DNA from: Gammaproteobacteria bacterium
GTDB taxonomy: Bacteria > Pseudomonadota > Gammaproteobacteria > RBG-16-57-12
DNA: 39,977 nucleotides
Assembly: GCA_021647245.1 (NCBI GenBank)
Contig: JAKIVC010000029.1
Coordinates: 1 to 39,977 of the forward strand
Direction of reading: 5' to 3'
Of the stretch, positions 14,652-24,085 are shown piece by piece. Position numbers and translations under genes: made by a program. The number at the start of each line of letters is the position of its first letter. The stretch's first letter is position 1. The notes beneath the pieces are model-generated. The model was not told the DNA's origin and ran no database searches. It saw only the letters and a list, made by a program, of their open reading frames with translations.

Positions 14652-16349
14652 GTGGAATTGAGTGGTGCCGATATTCTTTGTCGCAGCCTCGCCGATGAGG
14701 GTGTCAAATACCTGTTTGGTTATCCGGGTGGTGCAGTGCTGCACATTTACGATGCTATTTATAGGCAGGATAAGGTTGAGCATATTTTGGTGCGTCATGA
14801 GCAGGCGGCGACCCATGCTGCCGATGGCTATGCGCGCTCTACCGGCAAGCCGGGTGTGGTTTTGGTCACCTCCGGGCCGGGCGCTACCAACGCGGTAACG
14901 GGTATCGCCACCGCTTATATGGACTCGATTCCCATGGTGGTGATCACCGGCCAGGTGCCCACTAATATGATCGGTAATGATGCTTTTCAAGAGGTTGATT
15001 CAGTAGGCATTACCCGTCCCTGTGTGAAACATAATTTTTTGGTTAAAGATGTTAAGGATCTGGCGGAGACCATAAAAAAAGCTTTCCATATCGCTTTGAC
15101 GGGTCGCCCTGGGCCGGTGTTGATCGACCTTCCCAAAGATGTCACAGCAGATAAATGCGAGTACGCTTATCCTGAGAGTGTGGATATCCGCTCTTACCAT
15201 CCCGTTACTAAAGGGCACCCACGGCAGATTAAACATGCTGTCGAGATGATGCTGGAGGCGAAGCGCCCGGTTCTTTATACCGGTGGTGGTGTGGTGCTGG
15301 ATGATGCCTCTCAATATCTGGTTGAGTTGGCGCAAAAGCTGAACTTCCCGGTGACCAATACTTTGATGGGGCTGGGAGCTTATCCTGCTACAGAGCGTCA
15401 ATTTCTGGGTATGCTGGGTATGCACGGCACTTATGAGGCGAATATGTCGATGCACCATACGGATGTATTGATCGCAATTGGTGCACGTTTTGATGACCGG
15501 GTAACCGGTAATATTGAAAAGTTTTGCCCCGATGCGCGCATTATTCATGTGGACGTTGATCCGGCCTCTATCTCAAAAAATGTCACGGTTGATGTGCCTA
15601 TTGTAGGTACGGTCGGCAGTGTATTGAAAGATATGTTGGTGCTGTTGGCCGAGGTTGAGCAGCCTGCCGAGCAGAAAGAGGCGCTGGCTGAGTGGTGGAA
15701 GCAAATTGATGAGTGGCGAGCAATGGATTGCCTTAAGTTTACTCAGGGCGACGAGATCATTAAGCCACAATATGTGGTGCAGAAGCTGTGGGAGATTACC
15801 CAGGGTGATGCCTTTGTAACCTCTGATGTGGGGCAACACCAGATGTTTGCTGCACAGTACTACAAATTTGATAAGCCACGCCGCTGGATTAATTCGGGCG
15901 GCCTTGGCACTATGGGCTTTGGTTTGCCTGCGGCGATGGGCGTGCAGTTAGCGCACCCGGGTGAAACGGTTGCCTGTATCACCGGGGAGGGGAGTATTCA
16001 GATGAATATTCAGGAACTCTCCACCTGTTTACAATATTCACTGCCGATTAAAATTATAAGCCTTAATAATCGTTACTTGGGTATGGTGCGTCAGTGGCAG
16101 GAGTTTTTCTACCAGAGCCGCTACTCCATGTCTTATATGGATGCTCTGCCTGATTTTTCTGCTTTGGCTGAAAGCTACGGCCATGTGGGGATGCGTATTG
16201 AAAAGCCCGGCGATGTTGAGGGTGCCTTGATCGAAGCGATGAAGCTGAAAGATCGCCTAGTGTTTATGGACTTTGTAACGGATCAAACAGAAAATGTTTA
16301 CCCGATGATTCCAGCGGGTGCCGGTCTTAATGAAATGATTTTGGTATAA
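14652..16349 (+). CDS. ilvB: Acetolactate synthase large subunit
   Basis: About 565 residues. ThDP-dependent enzyme that condenses pyruvate with pyruvate or 2-ketobutyrate in valine, leucine and isoleucine synthesis. The N-terminal domain has [13 protein letters not shown] with [14 protein letters not shown] (catalytic Glu) and [16 protein letters not shown]. The C-terminal ThDP site reads [36 protein letters not shown] and [10 protein letters not shown] are also typical. I chose GTG 14652 because GGGAG (14640-14644) lies seven bases upstream and [13 protein letters not shown] is the family N terminus. A TTG at 14631 is also in frame. ilvH follows after two bases. Could equally be called ilvI by subunit type. 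Confidence 0.96.
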   Translation: MELSGADILCRSLADEGVKYLFGYPGGAVLHIYDAIYRQDKVEHILVRHEQAATHAADGYARSTGKPGVVLVTSGPGATNAVTGIATAYMDSIPMVVITGQVPTNMIGNDAFQEVDSVGITRPCVKHNFLVKDVKDLAETIKKAFHIALTGRPGPVLIDLPKDVTADKCEYAYPESVDIRSYHPVTKGHPRQIKHAVEMMLEAKRPVLYTGGGVVLDDASQYLVELAQKLNFPVTNTLMGLGAYPATERQFLGMLGMHGTYEANMSMHHTDVLIAIGARFDDRVTGNIEKFCPDARIIHVDVDPASISKNVTVDVPIVGTVGSVLKDMLVLLAEVEQPAEQKEALAEWWKQIDEWRAMDCLKFTQGDEIIKPQYVVQKLWEITQGDAFVTSDVGQHQMFAAQYYKFDKPRRWINSGGLGTMGFGLPAAMGVQLAHPGETVACITGEGSIQMNIQELSTCLQYSLPIKIISLNNRYLGMVRQWQEFFYQSRYSMSYMDALPDFSALAESYGHVGMRIEKPGDVEGALIEAMKLKDRLVFMDFVTDQTENVYPMIPAGAGLNEMILV

Positions 16350-16351
16350 TT

Positions 16352-16846
16352 ATGCGACATATCATATCGATTCTCCTTGAAAATGAAGCGGGTGCTCTTT
16401 CTCGTGTTGCCGGGCTTTTTTCGGCGCGTGGTTATAATATTGAGTCACTGACAGTAGCACCCACAGAAGATCCTTCTTTGTCACGAATGACACTGGTTAC
16501 CCGTGGTTCTGATCAGATTATTGAGCAGATCACCAAGCAGCTAAACAAGCTGATCGAGGTGGTTAAGCTGATTGACCTAGTGGAAGGTGAGCACGTGGAA
16601 CGTGAGTTAATGCTCATTAAAGTGGTGGCAGCAACAGCAGATGCCCGTGACGAAGTTAAGCGCCTGGTCGATATTTTTCGTGGCAACATTGTTGATGTGA
16701 CCACTACGACCTATACGATTGAGCTGACCGGAACCGGCGATAAGCTGGAGGCTTTTATGGCGGCGCTGGCCGATGTGAAAATATTAGAGACAGTGCGCTC
16801 AGGTGTCTCTGGGATTTTACGTGGTGAGAAGTCACTGCATATTTAG
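16352..16846 (+). CDS. ilvH: Acetolactate synthase regulatory (small) subunit
   Basis: 164 residues. The N-terminal ACT domain reads MRHIISILLENEAGALSRVAGLFSARGYNIESLTV, the valine-binding site that gives feedback control. The C-terminal domain (ELMLIKVVAATADARDEVKRL and later GVSGILRGEKSLHI) completes the IlvH/IlvN family layout at full length. It binds and activates the catalytic subunit encoded immediately upstream. The genes are separated by two bases, so translation is coupled. Confidence 0.96.
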   Translation: MRHIISILLENEAGALSRVAGLFSARGYNIESLTVAPTEDPSLSRMTLVTRGSDQIIEQITKQLNKLIEVVKLIDLVEGEHVERELMLIKVVAATADARDEVKRLVDIFRGNIVDVTTTTYTIELTGTGDKLEAFMAALADVKILETVRSGVSGILRGEKSLHI

Positions 16847-16930
16847 TGAGAGGCTCTTTGTAAGAGTGGATATACAAACAAAGATCTCAGTGTACAATTA
16901 ACACACATTGGGCCACTGCTCGATGGGTAA

Positions 16931-17971
<1,041 letters not shown>

Positions 17972-17997
17972 TTTTTCTGGAATAATCTGAAACAGCG

Positions 17998-18035
17998 AAG
18001 GGGAGGTTGTGCTTAGGCATATCCCCCCTTTTTTG
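17998..18035 (+). terminator. Rho-independent terminator after ilvC
   Basis: AAGGGGAGG (17998-18006) pairs with CCCCCCTT (18023-18030) around one bulged A, and a TTTT tract follows. It lies 27 bases past the ilvC stop and before the psd-like gene, separating the ilv genes from the phospholipid genes. Confidence 0.7.
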
Positions 18036-18042
18036 GTATTAT

Positions 18043-18082
18043 GAGACCTTTGCGCGACTCATATTGTTCGTGCAAAGGTTTC
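18043..18082 (+). promoter_or_regulatory. Hairpin covering the psd-like ribosome binding site
   Basis: GAGACCTTTGCGC (18043-18055) pairs over all 13 positions with GTGCAAAGGTTTC (18070-18082), using two G-U wobbles, around a 14-base loop. The right arm contains AAAGG, the only Shine-Dalgarno before ATG 18086. If the mRNA folds this way, translation initiation would be blocked until the hairpin opens. Alternatively the arms are relic terminal repeats, since GAGACCTTTGC recurs at 23952 and, with one change, near 30647. Confidence 0.55.
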
Positions 18083-18085
18083 ACT

Positions 18086-18691
18086 ATGGCTTTATATGTA
18101 ACACCCATCTCTGAGTCGACGCGACTGCCGGTTGCTGCGTTATTGCTGTTATCACTCTTCTGTCTGTTGTTTTGGTCGGTAGTGGTGGCGGTAGCGTTGC
18201 TATTGCTGGTGCTGTTGGTGATATTTATCTACCGGGAACCCATACGAAAGATACCCTCTTCTCCGCTAGGGGTTCTCTCCCCTGTTGATGGGGAAGTGTT
18301 GTCGATTGAGACGGTGACAGAGAGTCAATTGGAGCGTCAGGCTATTGCGCTAACCATCAAAATGCAACGCTTTGGGCCCTATGTTGTGCGTAGCCCGGTA
18401 GAGGGAAAGGTTATGCGGCAATCGTATAATGCATCGGCCAGAACCTACTCGCAATGGATTCAGACGGATGAGCAGGATGATGTGTTACTCAATATGATTG
18501 CAACACCTCTGAGTGGTACGCTTCATTATCGGGTCTCTGCAGGCGAACGCACTGGTCAGGGTGCCCACTGTACGGTATTACGTTTCGGCCGCGAGGTTCG
18601 GCTATATCTGCCTGTCACTTCGCAGCTCAAAGTGAAAAAAGGTGACAGCGTGCTGGCCGGTGAGGATATACTAGCTCTCTTAGTGCATTGA
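18086..18691 (+). CDS. Phosphatidylserine decarboxylase-like protein lacking the pyruvoyl serine
   Basis: About 201 residues, similar in size to short Psd proteins. A long hydrophobic segment (about 15-48) anchors it, followed by YREPIRKIPSSP and LSPVDGEV (64-71), both typical of Psd. In active Psd the protein cleaves itself at a Gly-Ser (FGSRV) and the Ser becomes the pyruvoyl cofactor. Here the site reads FGREVRLYLP, with Arg169 in place of Ser. The DVH-x-NR-x-P motif is also replaced (FGPYVVRSP). It therefore probably does not decarboxylate. Position directly before pssA keeps a link to phosphatidylserine metabolism likely. I chose ATG 18086 over 18041 because AAAGG precedes it. Confidence 0.78.
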   Translation: MALYVTPISESTRLPVAALLLLSLFCLLFWSVVVAVALLLLVLLVIFIYREPIRKIPSSPLGVLSPVDGEVLSIETVTESQLERQAIALTIKMQRFGPYVVRSPVEGKVMRQSYNASARTYSQWIQTDEQDDVLLNMIATPLSGTLHYRVSAGERTGQGAHCTVLRFGREVRLYLPVTSQLKVKKGDSVLAGEDILALLVH

Positions 18692-18775
18692 GTGTCTGTC
18701 CTCCTGTTAAATTTGACCTGATGGGTTCGGTTCGCATTGCATGGTCAGGTAAAAATTTTTAAGGAAAAGAGAAGT

Positions 18776-19570
18776 ATGGGGCTATCAACTGAAGGCGATA
18801 CTAAACGTCGTCGCGGTATTTACCTGTTACCAAATCTATTTACCACCGCTTGCCTGTTTTCGGGTTTTTTTGCAATCATATCGGCGATTAATGGCCAGTT
18901 TGAAAGCGCCGCTATGGCTATTTTTGTGGCCATGGTGCTGGATGGGCTGGATGGGCGTGTTGCACGAATGACCAATACCCAGAGTGATTTTGGTGCCCAA
19001 TATGACAGCCTGGCCGATATGGTCTCATTTGGCTTAGCTCCAGCGTTAGTGGTCTACCTGTGGGCATTTGCCGATATGGGTAAATTGGGTTGGTTAGTTG
19101 CTTTTATTTTTGTTGCCTGCGCAGCACTCCGTTTAGCGCGCTTTAATACCCAGGCGGGTGTGGCGGATAAACGCTATTTTCAGGGGCTGGCAAGCCCAGC
19201 CGCTGCAGCGGTTATTGCGGGCCTGGTTTGGGTTGCCGTCGATTTTGAGTTATCGGCCTCTGCGCTGGTGATCCCCGCCTTTGTATTGACCCTCGCCTCA
19301 GGATTGTTGATGGTGAGTAATATCCGTTTTCGTAGCTTTAAGGATATTGACCTCAAGGGTAAAGTGCCCTTTTTTACCATTTTGGTGGTGGTGTTGATAT
19401 TTGTCTCTATTGCTGTTGATCCGCCACTGGTACTGTTTGCTATATTTTTGCTCTATGCCATGTCGGGTGTGGTTTCGACTATTTTGGGTCGCAATAAGTT
19501 ACAGGCCAAGTCCAATGAATCAAAGAGCGGTGCGGCCAGCAAAACAGATGCTAAGGAGAAAGATGATTAG
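18776..19570 (+). CDS. pssA: CDP-diacylglycerol-serine O-phosphatidyltransferase
   Basis: About 264 residues. The CDP-alcohol phosphatidyltransferase motif D-G-(x)2-A-R-(x)8-G-(x)3-D-(x)3-D is present in DGLDGRVARMTNTQSDFGAQYDS and LADMVSFG. Multiple membrane segments follow. The enzyme makes phosphatidylserine from CDP-diacylglycerol and serine at the inner membrane, and the family type is the integral-membrane PssA of Bacillus-like and many proteobacterial species rather than the E. coli type. I chose ATG 18776, with AAGGAAAAG upstream; an upstream TTG at 18737 is in frame but lacks support. A partly paired stretch (about 18708-18765) precedes the start. The C terminus is a Lys/Ser-rich tail. 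Confidence 0.93.
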   Translation: MGLSTEGDTKRRRGIYLLPNLFTTACLFSGFFAIISAINGQFESAAMAIFVAMVLDGLDGRVARMTNTQSDFGAQYDSLADMVSFGLAPALVVYLWAFADMGKLGWLVAFIFVACAALRLARFNTQAGVADKRYFQGLASPAAAAVIAGLVWVAVDFELSASALVIPAFVLTLASGLLMVSNIRFRSFKDIDLKGKVPFFTILVVVLIFVSIAVDPPLVLFAIFLLYAMSGVVSTILGRNKLQAKSNESKSGAASKTDAKEKDD

Positions 19571-19631
19571 CGCCTTGGCAAGCTCAGGTTAAAGCGTTAT
19601 AGTTTTTTAAAAGCATTCTGTATTAAAATTA

Positions 19632-19748
19632 ATGAAAAAATTTATACAAATCATGATTCGCTCGGATGTGTCATCGGCACAGACCTCATCACGCCCCCAC
19701 TCTTTGTGCGCTTCTCCGCTTCGACTGCTGCCGCTGTGCGGTAAATAA
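19632..19748 (+). CDS. Possible leader peptide upstream of leuA
   Basis: A 38-codon frame begins ATGAAAAAATTT and ends TAA at 19746-19748, 92 bases before leuA. The second half has five leucines among the last 14 residues (LCASPLRLLPLCGK), which fits a leucine-sensing attenuation peptide. Shine-Dalgarno is not clear and no strong T-tailed terminator follows, although CCGCTGTGCGG and GCCACTTTACGTGGC can form short hairpins just after the Leu codons. It could also be chance; the leader is otherwise gene-free (19571-19840). Confidence 0.35.
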   Translation: MKKFIQIMIRSDVSSAQTSSRPHSLCASPLRLLPLCGK

Positions 19749-19840
19749 TCTTACAATAGCCACTTTACGTGGCGCGAATCCTTAATATAAATGACAGCAT
19801 TTAATGTTGTACTGTAAAAATTCGATGGTGGAGTCACCCC

Positions 19841-21376
19841 ATGACTGACAAATTAATTATTTTTGATACAACACTGCGTGATGGCGAGCAGAGCCCTGGC
19901 GCGTCGATGACTAAAGATGAAAAAGTCCGTATTGCCAAGTCTCTGGAACGGATGCGTGTTGACATAATAGAGGCGGGTTTTCCCCGCGCCAGCAAAGGTG
20001 ATTTTGATGCAGTACAGGCGGTCGCACGTGAGATAAAAGAGAGCACAGTGTGTGCACTTGCGCGGGCACTGGATGCTGATATTGACACAGCAGGTGAGGC
20101 TTTGAAAGAGGCAAGCTCTTCGCGTATTCACACCTTTATTGCAACCTCACCCATTCATATGGAAAAAAAGCTACGTATGACACCGGATCAGGTGGTTGAG
20201 CAGGCGGTAAAGGCGGTAAAGCGTGCACGTAACTGGACCAGTGATGTTGAGTTTTCCCCTGAAGATGCCGGGCGCTCCGAGTTGGACTTTCTCTGTCGGG
20301 TGATTGAGCAGGTGATTGACGCAGGTGCCACCACAATCAATATTCCGGATACTGTGGGCTACAATGTTCCGCAGCAGTTTGGTGAGTTGATCAGAAATTT
20401 GATGGCGCGTATTCCAAATGCTGATAAAGCGGTGTTTTCCGTGCACTGTCATAACGATCTTGGTTTGGCGGTGGCAAACTCGCTGTCGGCAGTAATGGAG
20501 GGTGCACGTCAGGTGGAGTGCACCATCAATGGGTTGGGGGAGCGTGCTGGGAATGCTGCTCTCGAAGAGGTGGTCATGGGGGTGCGTACACGCCAGGATA
20601 TCTTTACCTGTGATACCGGTATTGATGCCACCCGCATTGTCTCAACCTCTCGCTTGGTCTCAAGTATTACCGGTTTTGCGGTGCAGCCGAATAAAGCCAT
20701 CGTCGGTGCCAATGCCTTTGCTCATGAGTCGGGCATTCATCAGGATGGTGTATTAAAAAATCGTGAAACCTATGAAATTATGCGTGCCGAAGATGTTGGC
20801 TGGTCAGCGAATCGTATGGTGATGGGTAAACACTCCGGGCGAAATGCTTTTCGGACTCGTATGCAAGAGCTGAGTATTTCGTTTGAATCAGAAGAGCAGT
20901 TGAATGTGACATTTGCCCGCTTTAAAGATTTGGCAGACAAAAAGCATGAGATCTATGATGAAGATTTACAATCACTGGTGTCAGAGTCTAAATCAGAGGC
21001 GGTTAATGAGCCGTTTAAACTGATCTCCATGAAGGTCTGCTCTGAAACGGGAGAGGTGCCGGTTGCCGCACTGACTATCACGGTAAAGGGTATTGAGCAA
21101 CAGGGGCAGGCTGAGGGGAGTGGCCCGGTTGATGCGGCTTTTAAAGCGATTGAATCGGTGGTCAATAGCCAGACCGAACTTCAGCTCTACTCGGTCAATA
21201 GTATTACCAGCGGTACGGATGCGCAGGGTGAGGTGACGGTTCGACTCGAGAAAGGTGGGCGTATCGTTAACGGGCAAGGTGCGGATGTGGATATTGTGAC
21301 GGCCTCTGTTAAAGCTTATTTGAATGCATTGAATAAGATTGCTGCGCCGGAAGAGCGCGCACACCCTCAGGTGTAA
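19841..21376 (+). CDS. leuA: 2-isopropylmalate synthase
   Basis: 511 residues, the usual length of proteobacterial LeuA. Acetyl-CoA plus 2-ketoisovalerate gives 2-isopropylmalate, the first committed step to leucine. The N-terminal TIM barrel has the [15 protein letters not shown] metal-site motif, [13 protein letters not shown], and [29 protein letters not shown] follows, then the C-terminal regulatory LeuA dimer domain with leucine binding (from about residue 385). The preceding GGTGGAG provides a ribosome binding site. Its position after ilvBHC and pssA is common in some proteobacteria, and a 270-base leader with a possible leucine peptide precedes it. Confidence 0.97.
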   Translation: MTDKLIIFDTTLRDGEQSPGASMTKDEKVRIAKSLERMRVDIIEAGFPRASKGDFDAVQAVAREIKESTVCALARALDADIDTAGEALKEASSSRIHTFIATSPIHMEKKLRMTPDQVVEQAVKAVKRARNWTSDVEFSPEDAGRSELDFLCRVIEQVIDAGATTINIPDTVGYNVPQQFGELIRNLMARIPNADKAVFSVHCHNDLGLAVANSLSAVMEGARQVECTINGLGERAGNAALEEVVMGVRTRQDIFTCDTGIDATRIVSTSRLVSSITGFAVQPNKAIVGANAFAHESGIHQDGVLKNRETYEIMRAEDVGWSANRMVMGKHSGRNAFRTRMQELSISFESEEQLNVTFARFKDLADKKHEIYDEDLQSLVSESKSEAVNEPFKLISMKVCSETGEVPVAALTITVKGIEQQGQAEGSGPVDAAFKAIESVVNSQTELQLYSVNSITSGTDAQGEVTVRLEKGGRIVNGQGADVDIVTASVKAYLNALNKIAAPEERAHPQV

Positions 21377-21379
21377 CTG

Positions 21380-22084
21380 ATGTCTCAGCAGCAATACCTG
21401 GATGCGATGGGTATTACGCTCTGGCAACGGCGTGATATGGCGTTGCCAGAGCACATTAAAAGTGGTCAGGCACTTGATGCGGCACCCGTTGCTGTAGCGA
21501 AGCTAGCACCAACCTCTGTGGATGCTACACAACTAAATTGGGCTCAGATGGATGCGGCGGTGCTGCATTGCCAGCACTGTTTGCACGCTGAAGGTAAGCA
21601 GAAGCGGTTGGGTTGTGGTCACTCAAGTGCTGAGGTGATGTTTATTGTCGCCGCTGACGATCAAGCGAGCTTGTCAGCTGATGGTTACTTTTCCGGCGGC
21701 GCACAACACCTGTTCAATAATATGTTGCGCGCCATTGGCCTGTCATCACAGCAGGTATATCTCACGGCCATTGTAAAGTGCTCTCCCCAGGGTAATTCGC
21801 CACTGGATGAAGAGGCGGCAGCGCACTGCGTGGGCTATTTGGCACGTCAAATTGCGCTATTGAGACCAAAGGTTATCGCTGTTTTGGGGGCTTCTGCCGC
21901 TCAGTTACTTAAAAATACGCAACAAATGACCGACCCAGTGGGTGATGAGCCACTGAGCTATGGCAAAGAAGAGATACCGCTGTTAATGATTCACTCGCCG
22001 GAGCAGCTGTTGCAAAATCCACTTAACAAGCGCCAGGTATGGAAAGATCTCGGCACACTTCAGAAACTGCTGAGCTCAGCATGA
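21380..22084 (+). CDS. Uracil-DNA glycosylase-like protein with altered active-site motif
   Basis: 234 residues. Four cysteines at 64, 67, 134 and 150 (CQHC; KCSPQGN ... HC) match the iron-sulfur ligands of family 4 uracil-DNA glycosylases. The fold features are also present: YFSGGAQHLFNNMLRAIGL, VYLTAIVKCSPQGN, LLRPKVIAVLGASAAQLL and a C-terminal IHSPEQLLQNP. However, the family's GEAPG loop, which holds the catalytic acidic residue, is replaced by FIVAADDQ, and GxPFxG by DGYFSG. The 50-residue N-terminal extension is Ala-rich. It may bind DNA without excising uracil, or use a different base. ATG 21380 follows the leuA stop by three bases, so it is probably translated with leuA. Confidence 0.75.
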   Translation: MSQQQYLDAMGITLWQRRDMALPEHIKSGQALDAAPVAVAKLAPTSVDATQLNWAQMDAAVLHCQHCLHAEGKQKRLGCGHSSAEVMFIVAADDQASLSADGYFSGGAQHLFNNMLRAIGLSSQQVYLTAIVKCSPQGNSPLDEEAAAHCVGYLARQIALLRPKVIAVLGASAAQLLKNTQQMTDPVGDEPLSYGKEEIPLLMIHSPEQLLQNPLNKRQVWKDLGTLQKLLSSA

Positions 22085-22094
22085 GTGGCACCCT

Positions 22095-22553
22095 ATGAAT
22101 ATTCGATTGAACAGCGGATCGATACGCTTAATGCGTGAGTCGGAGCTTGCTGAAATTGCCGAAATTGATGCGCAAGTCTCTCCGCATCCTTGGAGTGAGC
22201 AGATATTTAAAGACTGTTTAAAAGCAAAATATCACTGCTTTATTTTTGAAAAGGGTGATGCTCTGCTGGGTTATGGTGTGCTCTCGGTGGTAATGAAGGA
22301 GGCACACATCCTCAATATCTGTATTTTGCCAAAAAAACAGGGCCGGGGTTTGGGCCGAGAGTTGATTGACTACATGATTGATCTATCAACAGAAAAGCAG
22401 GTTGAAATGATGTTCTTAGAGGTGCGGGTTTCGAATGAGGCCGCACGTTACCTTTATGAGCGCGTGGGTTTCAATGAAGTCGGCATTCGCAGTGATTACT
22501 ACCCCACTGCGAAAGGCCGGGAAGATGCGATGGTATTGGCGATGTGTCTGTAA
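22095..22553 (+). CDS. rimI: Ribosomal-protein-alanine N-acetyltransferase
   Basis: 152 residues, GNAT fold. The acetyl-CoA-binding motif A is [16 protein letters not shown], followed by [19 protein letters not shown] and the C-terminal Tyr-rich [16 protein letters not shown], all RimI signatures. It acetylates the N-terminal Ala of ribosomal protein S18. It lies between the UDG-like gene and miaA; its stop TAA overlaps the miaA ATG (TAATG). Confidence 0.93.
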   Translation: MNIRLNSGSIRLMRESELAEIAEIDAQVSPHPWSEQIFKDCLKAKYHCFIFEKGDALLGYGVLSVVMKEAHILNICILPKKQGRGLGRELIDYMIDLSTEKQVEMMFLEVRVSNEAARYLYERVGFNEVGIRSDYYPTAKGREDAMVLAMCL

Positions 22554-23503
22554 TGGAAAAAGAGCAGCAGCCACTACCCCACGCGATTTTTCTGATGGGG
22601 CCAACGGCTTCTGGGAAAACAGATGTGGCGATGCGATTGCGTTCATCACTTCCCTGCGAAATTATCAGTGTTGATTCCGCCATGATCTATCGTGGTATGG
22701 ATATTGGTACTGCCAAACCTACCGCTGATGAGTTGCGGGAGATGCCCCACCGTTTAATCAACTTGCTTGATCCAATAGCACGTTACTCAGCCGCTGACTT
22801 TCGTCAAGATGCACTGCGTGAGATGGCCGAAATTACCGCTGCGGGGCGAATACCGTTGCTGGTGGGCGGAACGATGCTCTACTATCGCGCATTACAGTAC
22901 GGCTTGTCGGAATTACCAGCCGCTAACCCTGAGGTGCGCCAACGCCTTGAGGCGCAGGCAGGGGCGTTTGGTTGGCAATGGATGCATGACCGCCTGGCTG
23001 ATATTGACCCTATTGCAGCAGCGCGCATTCACCCCAATGACCCACAACGCCTGCAGCGGGCACTCGAGGTGTATGAGATCAGTGGGCAAAGTATGACCGC
23101 GTTAATTGCAAAACAGCAGCAGCAACATGAGCTGCCTTACCAAGTCACAAAGCTGGGGCTGATGCCCGGTGACCGGCAGTGGCATCGTGAGCATATGGCA
23201 CTTCGTTTGGAGCAAATGCTAGCACAGGGTTTTGTGGAAGAGGTGGAGGCATTGCGTGAAAATGGTGCACTGAATCCCTCCCTGCCATCCATGCGCTGTG
23301 TTGGCTATCGCCAAATTTGGGAGTACCTGGAGGGTTTGTACGACTATGACACCATGCGAGATAAAGCCATTACCGCTACCCGCCAGCTGGCCAAGCGGCA
23401 GAGGACATGGCTTCGCTCGGAAAAAAACCTGCACATTTATGATCCGCTTGATGCCGGTATGTATGAACAGCTCTTGAATTTTTTGAAGAAGATCACTATA
23501 TAG
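22553..23503 (+). CDS. miaA: tRNA dimethylallyltransferase
   Basis: About 316 residues. The P-loop GPTASGKT at the N terminus and [16 protein letters not shown] (catalytic Asp region) are typical. [27 protein letters not shown] and [11 protein letters not shown] complete the family. It transfers a dimethylallyl group to A37 of tRNAs that read codons starting with U. The frame is open from GTG 22544, three codons upstream; ATG 22553 is chosen because it overlaps the rimI stop, the common arrangement. miaA then hfq is the usual gammaproteobacterial order. Confidence 0.96.
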   Translation: MEKEQQPLPHAIFLMGPTASGKTDVAMRLRSSLPCEIISVDSAMIYRGMDIGTAKPTADELREMPHRLINLLDPIARYSAADFRQDALREMAEITAAGRIPLLVGGTMLYYRALQYGLSELPAANPEVRQRLEAQAGAFGWQWMHDRLADIDPIAAARIHPNDPQRLQRALEVYEISGQSMTALIAKQQQQHELPYQVTKLGLMPGDRQWHREHMALRLEQMLAQGFVEEVEALRENGALNPSLPSMRCVGYRQIWEYLEGLYDYDTMRDKAITATRQLAKRQRTWLRSEKNLHIYDPLDAGMYEQLLNFLKKITI

Positions 23504-23599
23504 TGATAGGGCGGGTGGAGCCTCTGCTTGTTTGATGCCCGTTTTCATAGAGAGTAAAAAGTCACGTCCACGATAACTATAAGTATAAGGAGAAAGCAC

Positions 23600-23851
23600 A
23601 TGAGTAAAGGGCAATCATTACAAGACCCTTTTTTGAATGCGTTGCGTAAAGAGCGTATCCCGGTATCTGTTTATCTGGTCAATGGAATTAAATTGCAGGG
23701 ACAGATCGACTCGTTTGATCAATTTGTTGTGCTGCTAAAAAATAGTGTAAATCAGATGATTTACAAACATGCGATATCAACAGTAGTCCCTTCGCGAGCT
23801 GTGAAAATGCCGATGGCAAACCCTTCTCAGGAAGATAGCACTACGCAGTAA
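23600..23851 (+). CDS. hfq: RNA chaperone Hfq
   Basis: 83 residues. The Sm1 motif ([41 protein letters not shown]) and the Sm2 motif with KHAISTV are intact. The distal and rim residues (YKHAIS) are as in E. coli. The hexamer pairs small RNAs with mRNAs. The C-terminal tail is short and acidic-polar. AAGGAG lies just upstream. It is the usual neighbour between miaA and hflX. Confidence 0.97.
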   Translation: MSKGQSLQDPFLNALRKERIPVSVYLVNGIKLQGQIDSFDQFVVLLKNSVNQMIYKHAISTVVPSRAVKMPMANPSQEDSTTQ

Positions 23852-23909
23852 TGTGGATGTTGAGTTTTTTGATATGCTCTCGCTCGACTTATAAATACTA
23901 CTGAAAACG

Positions 23910-23992
23910 AGCCTAAAAAATAAGCGCTGCATGTTGCAAATCTTATTTTTAGAGACCTTTGCGGCCATTTGTGCAGCGCCCTCTTTTAGGCT
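23910..23992 (+). other. Bistable inverted-repeat structure between hfq and hflX
   Basis: The left segment (23910-23931) reads AGCCTAAAA, AATAA, GCGCTGCA. It can pair with the distal segment TGCAGCGC-CCTC-TTTTAGGCT (23971-23992; 17 paired bases in two blocks), followed by GTTTTTAT. It can instead pair with the nearer CTTATTTTTAG (23942-23952; about 11 pairs with one bulged A). The two folds share the same left arm, so they exclude each other. This is the layout of an attenuator-like switch, but it may also be a mobile-repeat relic, since GAGACCTTTGC occurs inside it at 23952. Confidence 0.5.
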
Positions 23993-24085
23993 GTTTTTAT
24001 CCGTTGGTAAAAACTCGTTGACGAGGTGGCGATAATCATGAATGAATTATTAGCGCTGCCCTTATAGATGATCTGGAGGTAATGC

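Noticed and set aside
14505-14990. 161-codon open frame on the minus strand
   Set aside because: It covers the ilvB start region antisense and starts inside the catalytic Glu region of ilvB; no domain is visible.
15000-15548. 182-codon open frame on the minus strand
   Set aside because: It is entirely antisense to ilvB, which has all its catalytic motifs in the other frame, and its translation shows no domain.
20993-21454. 153-codon open frame on the minus strand
   Set aside because: Antisense to the end of leuA and the start of the UDG-like gene; no family-like motifs.
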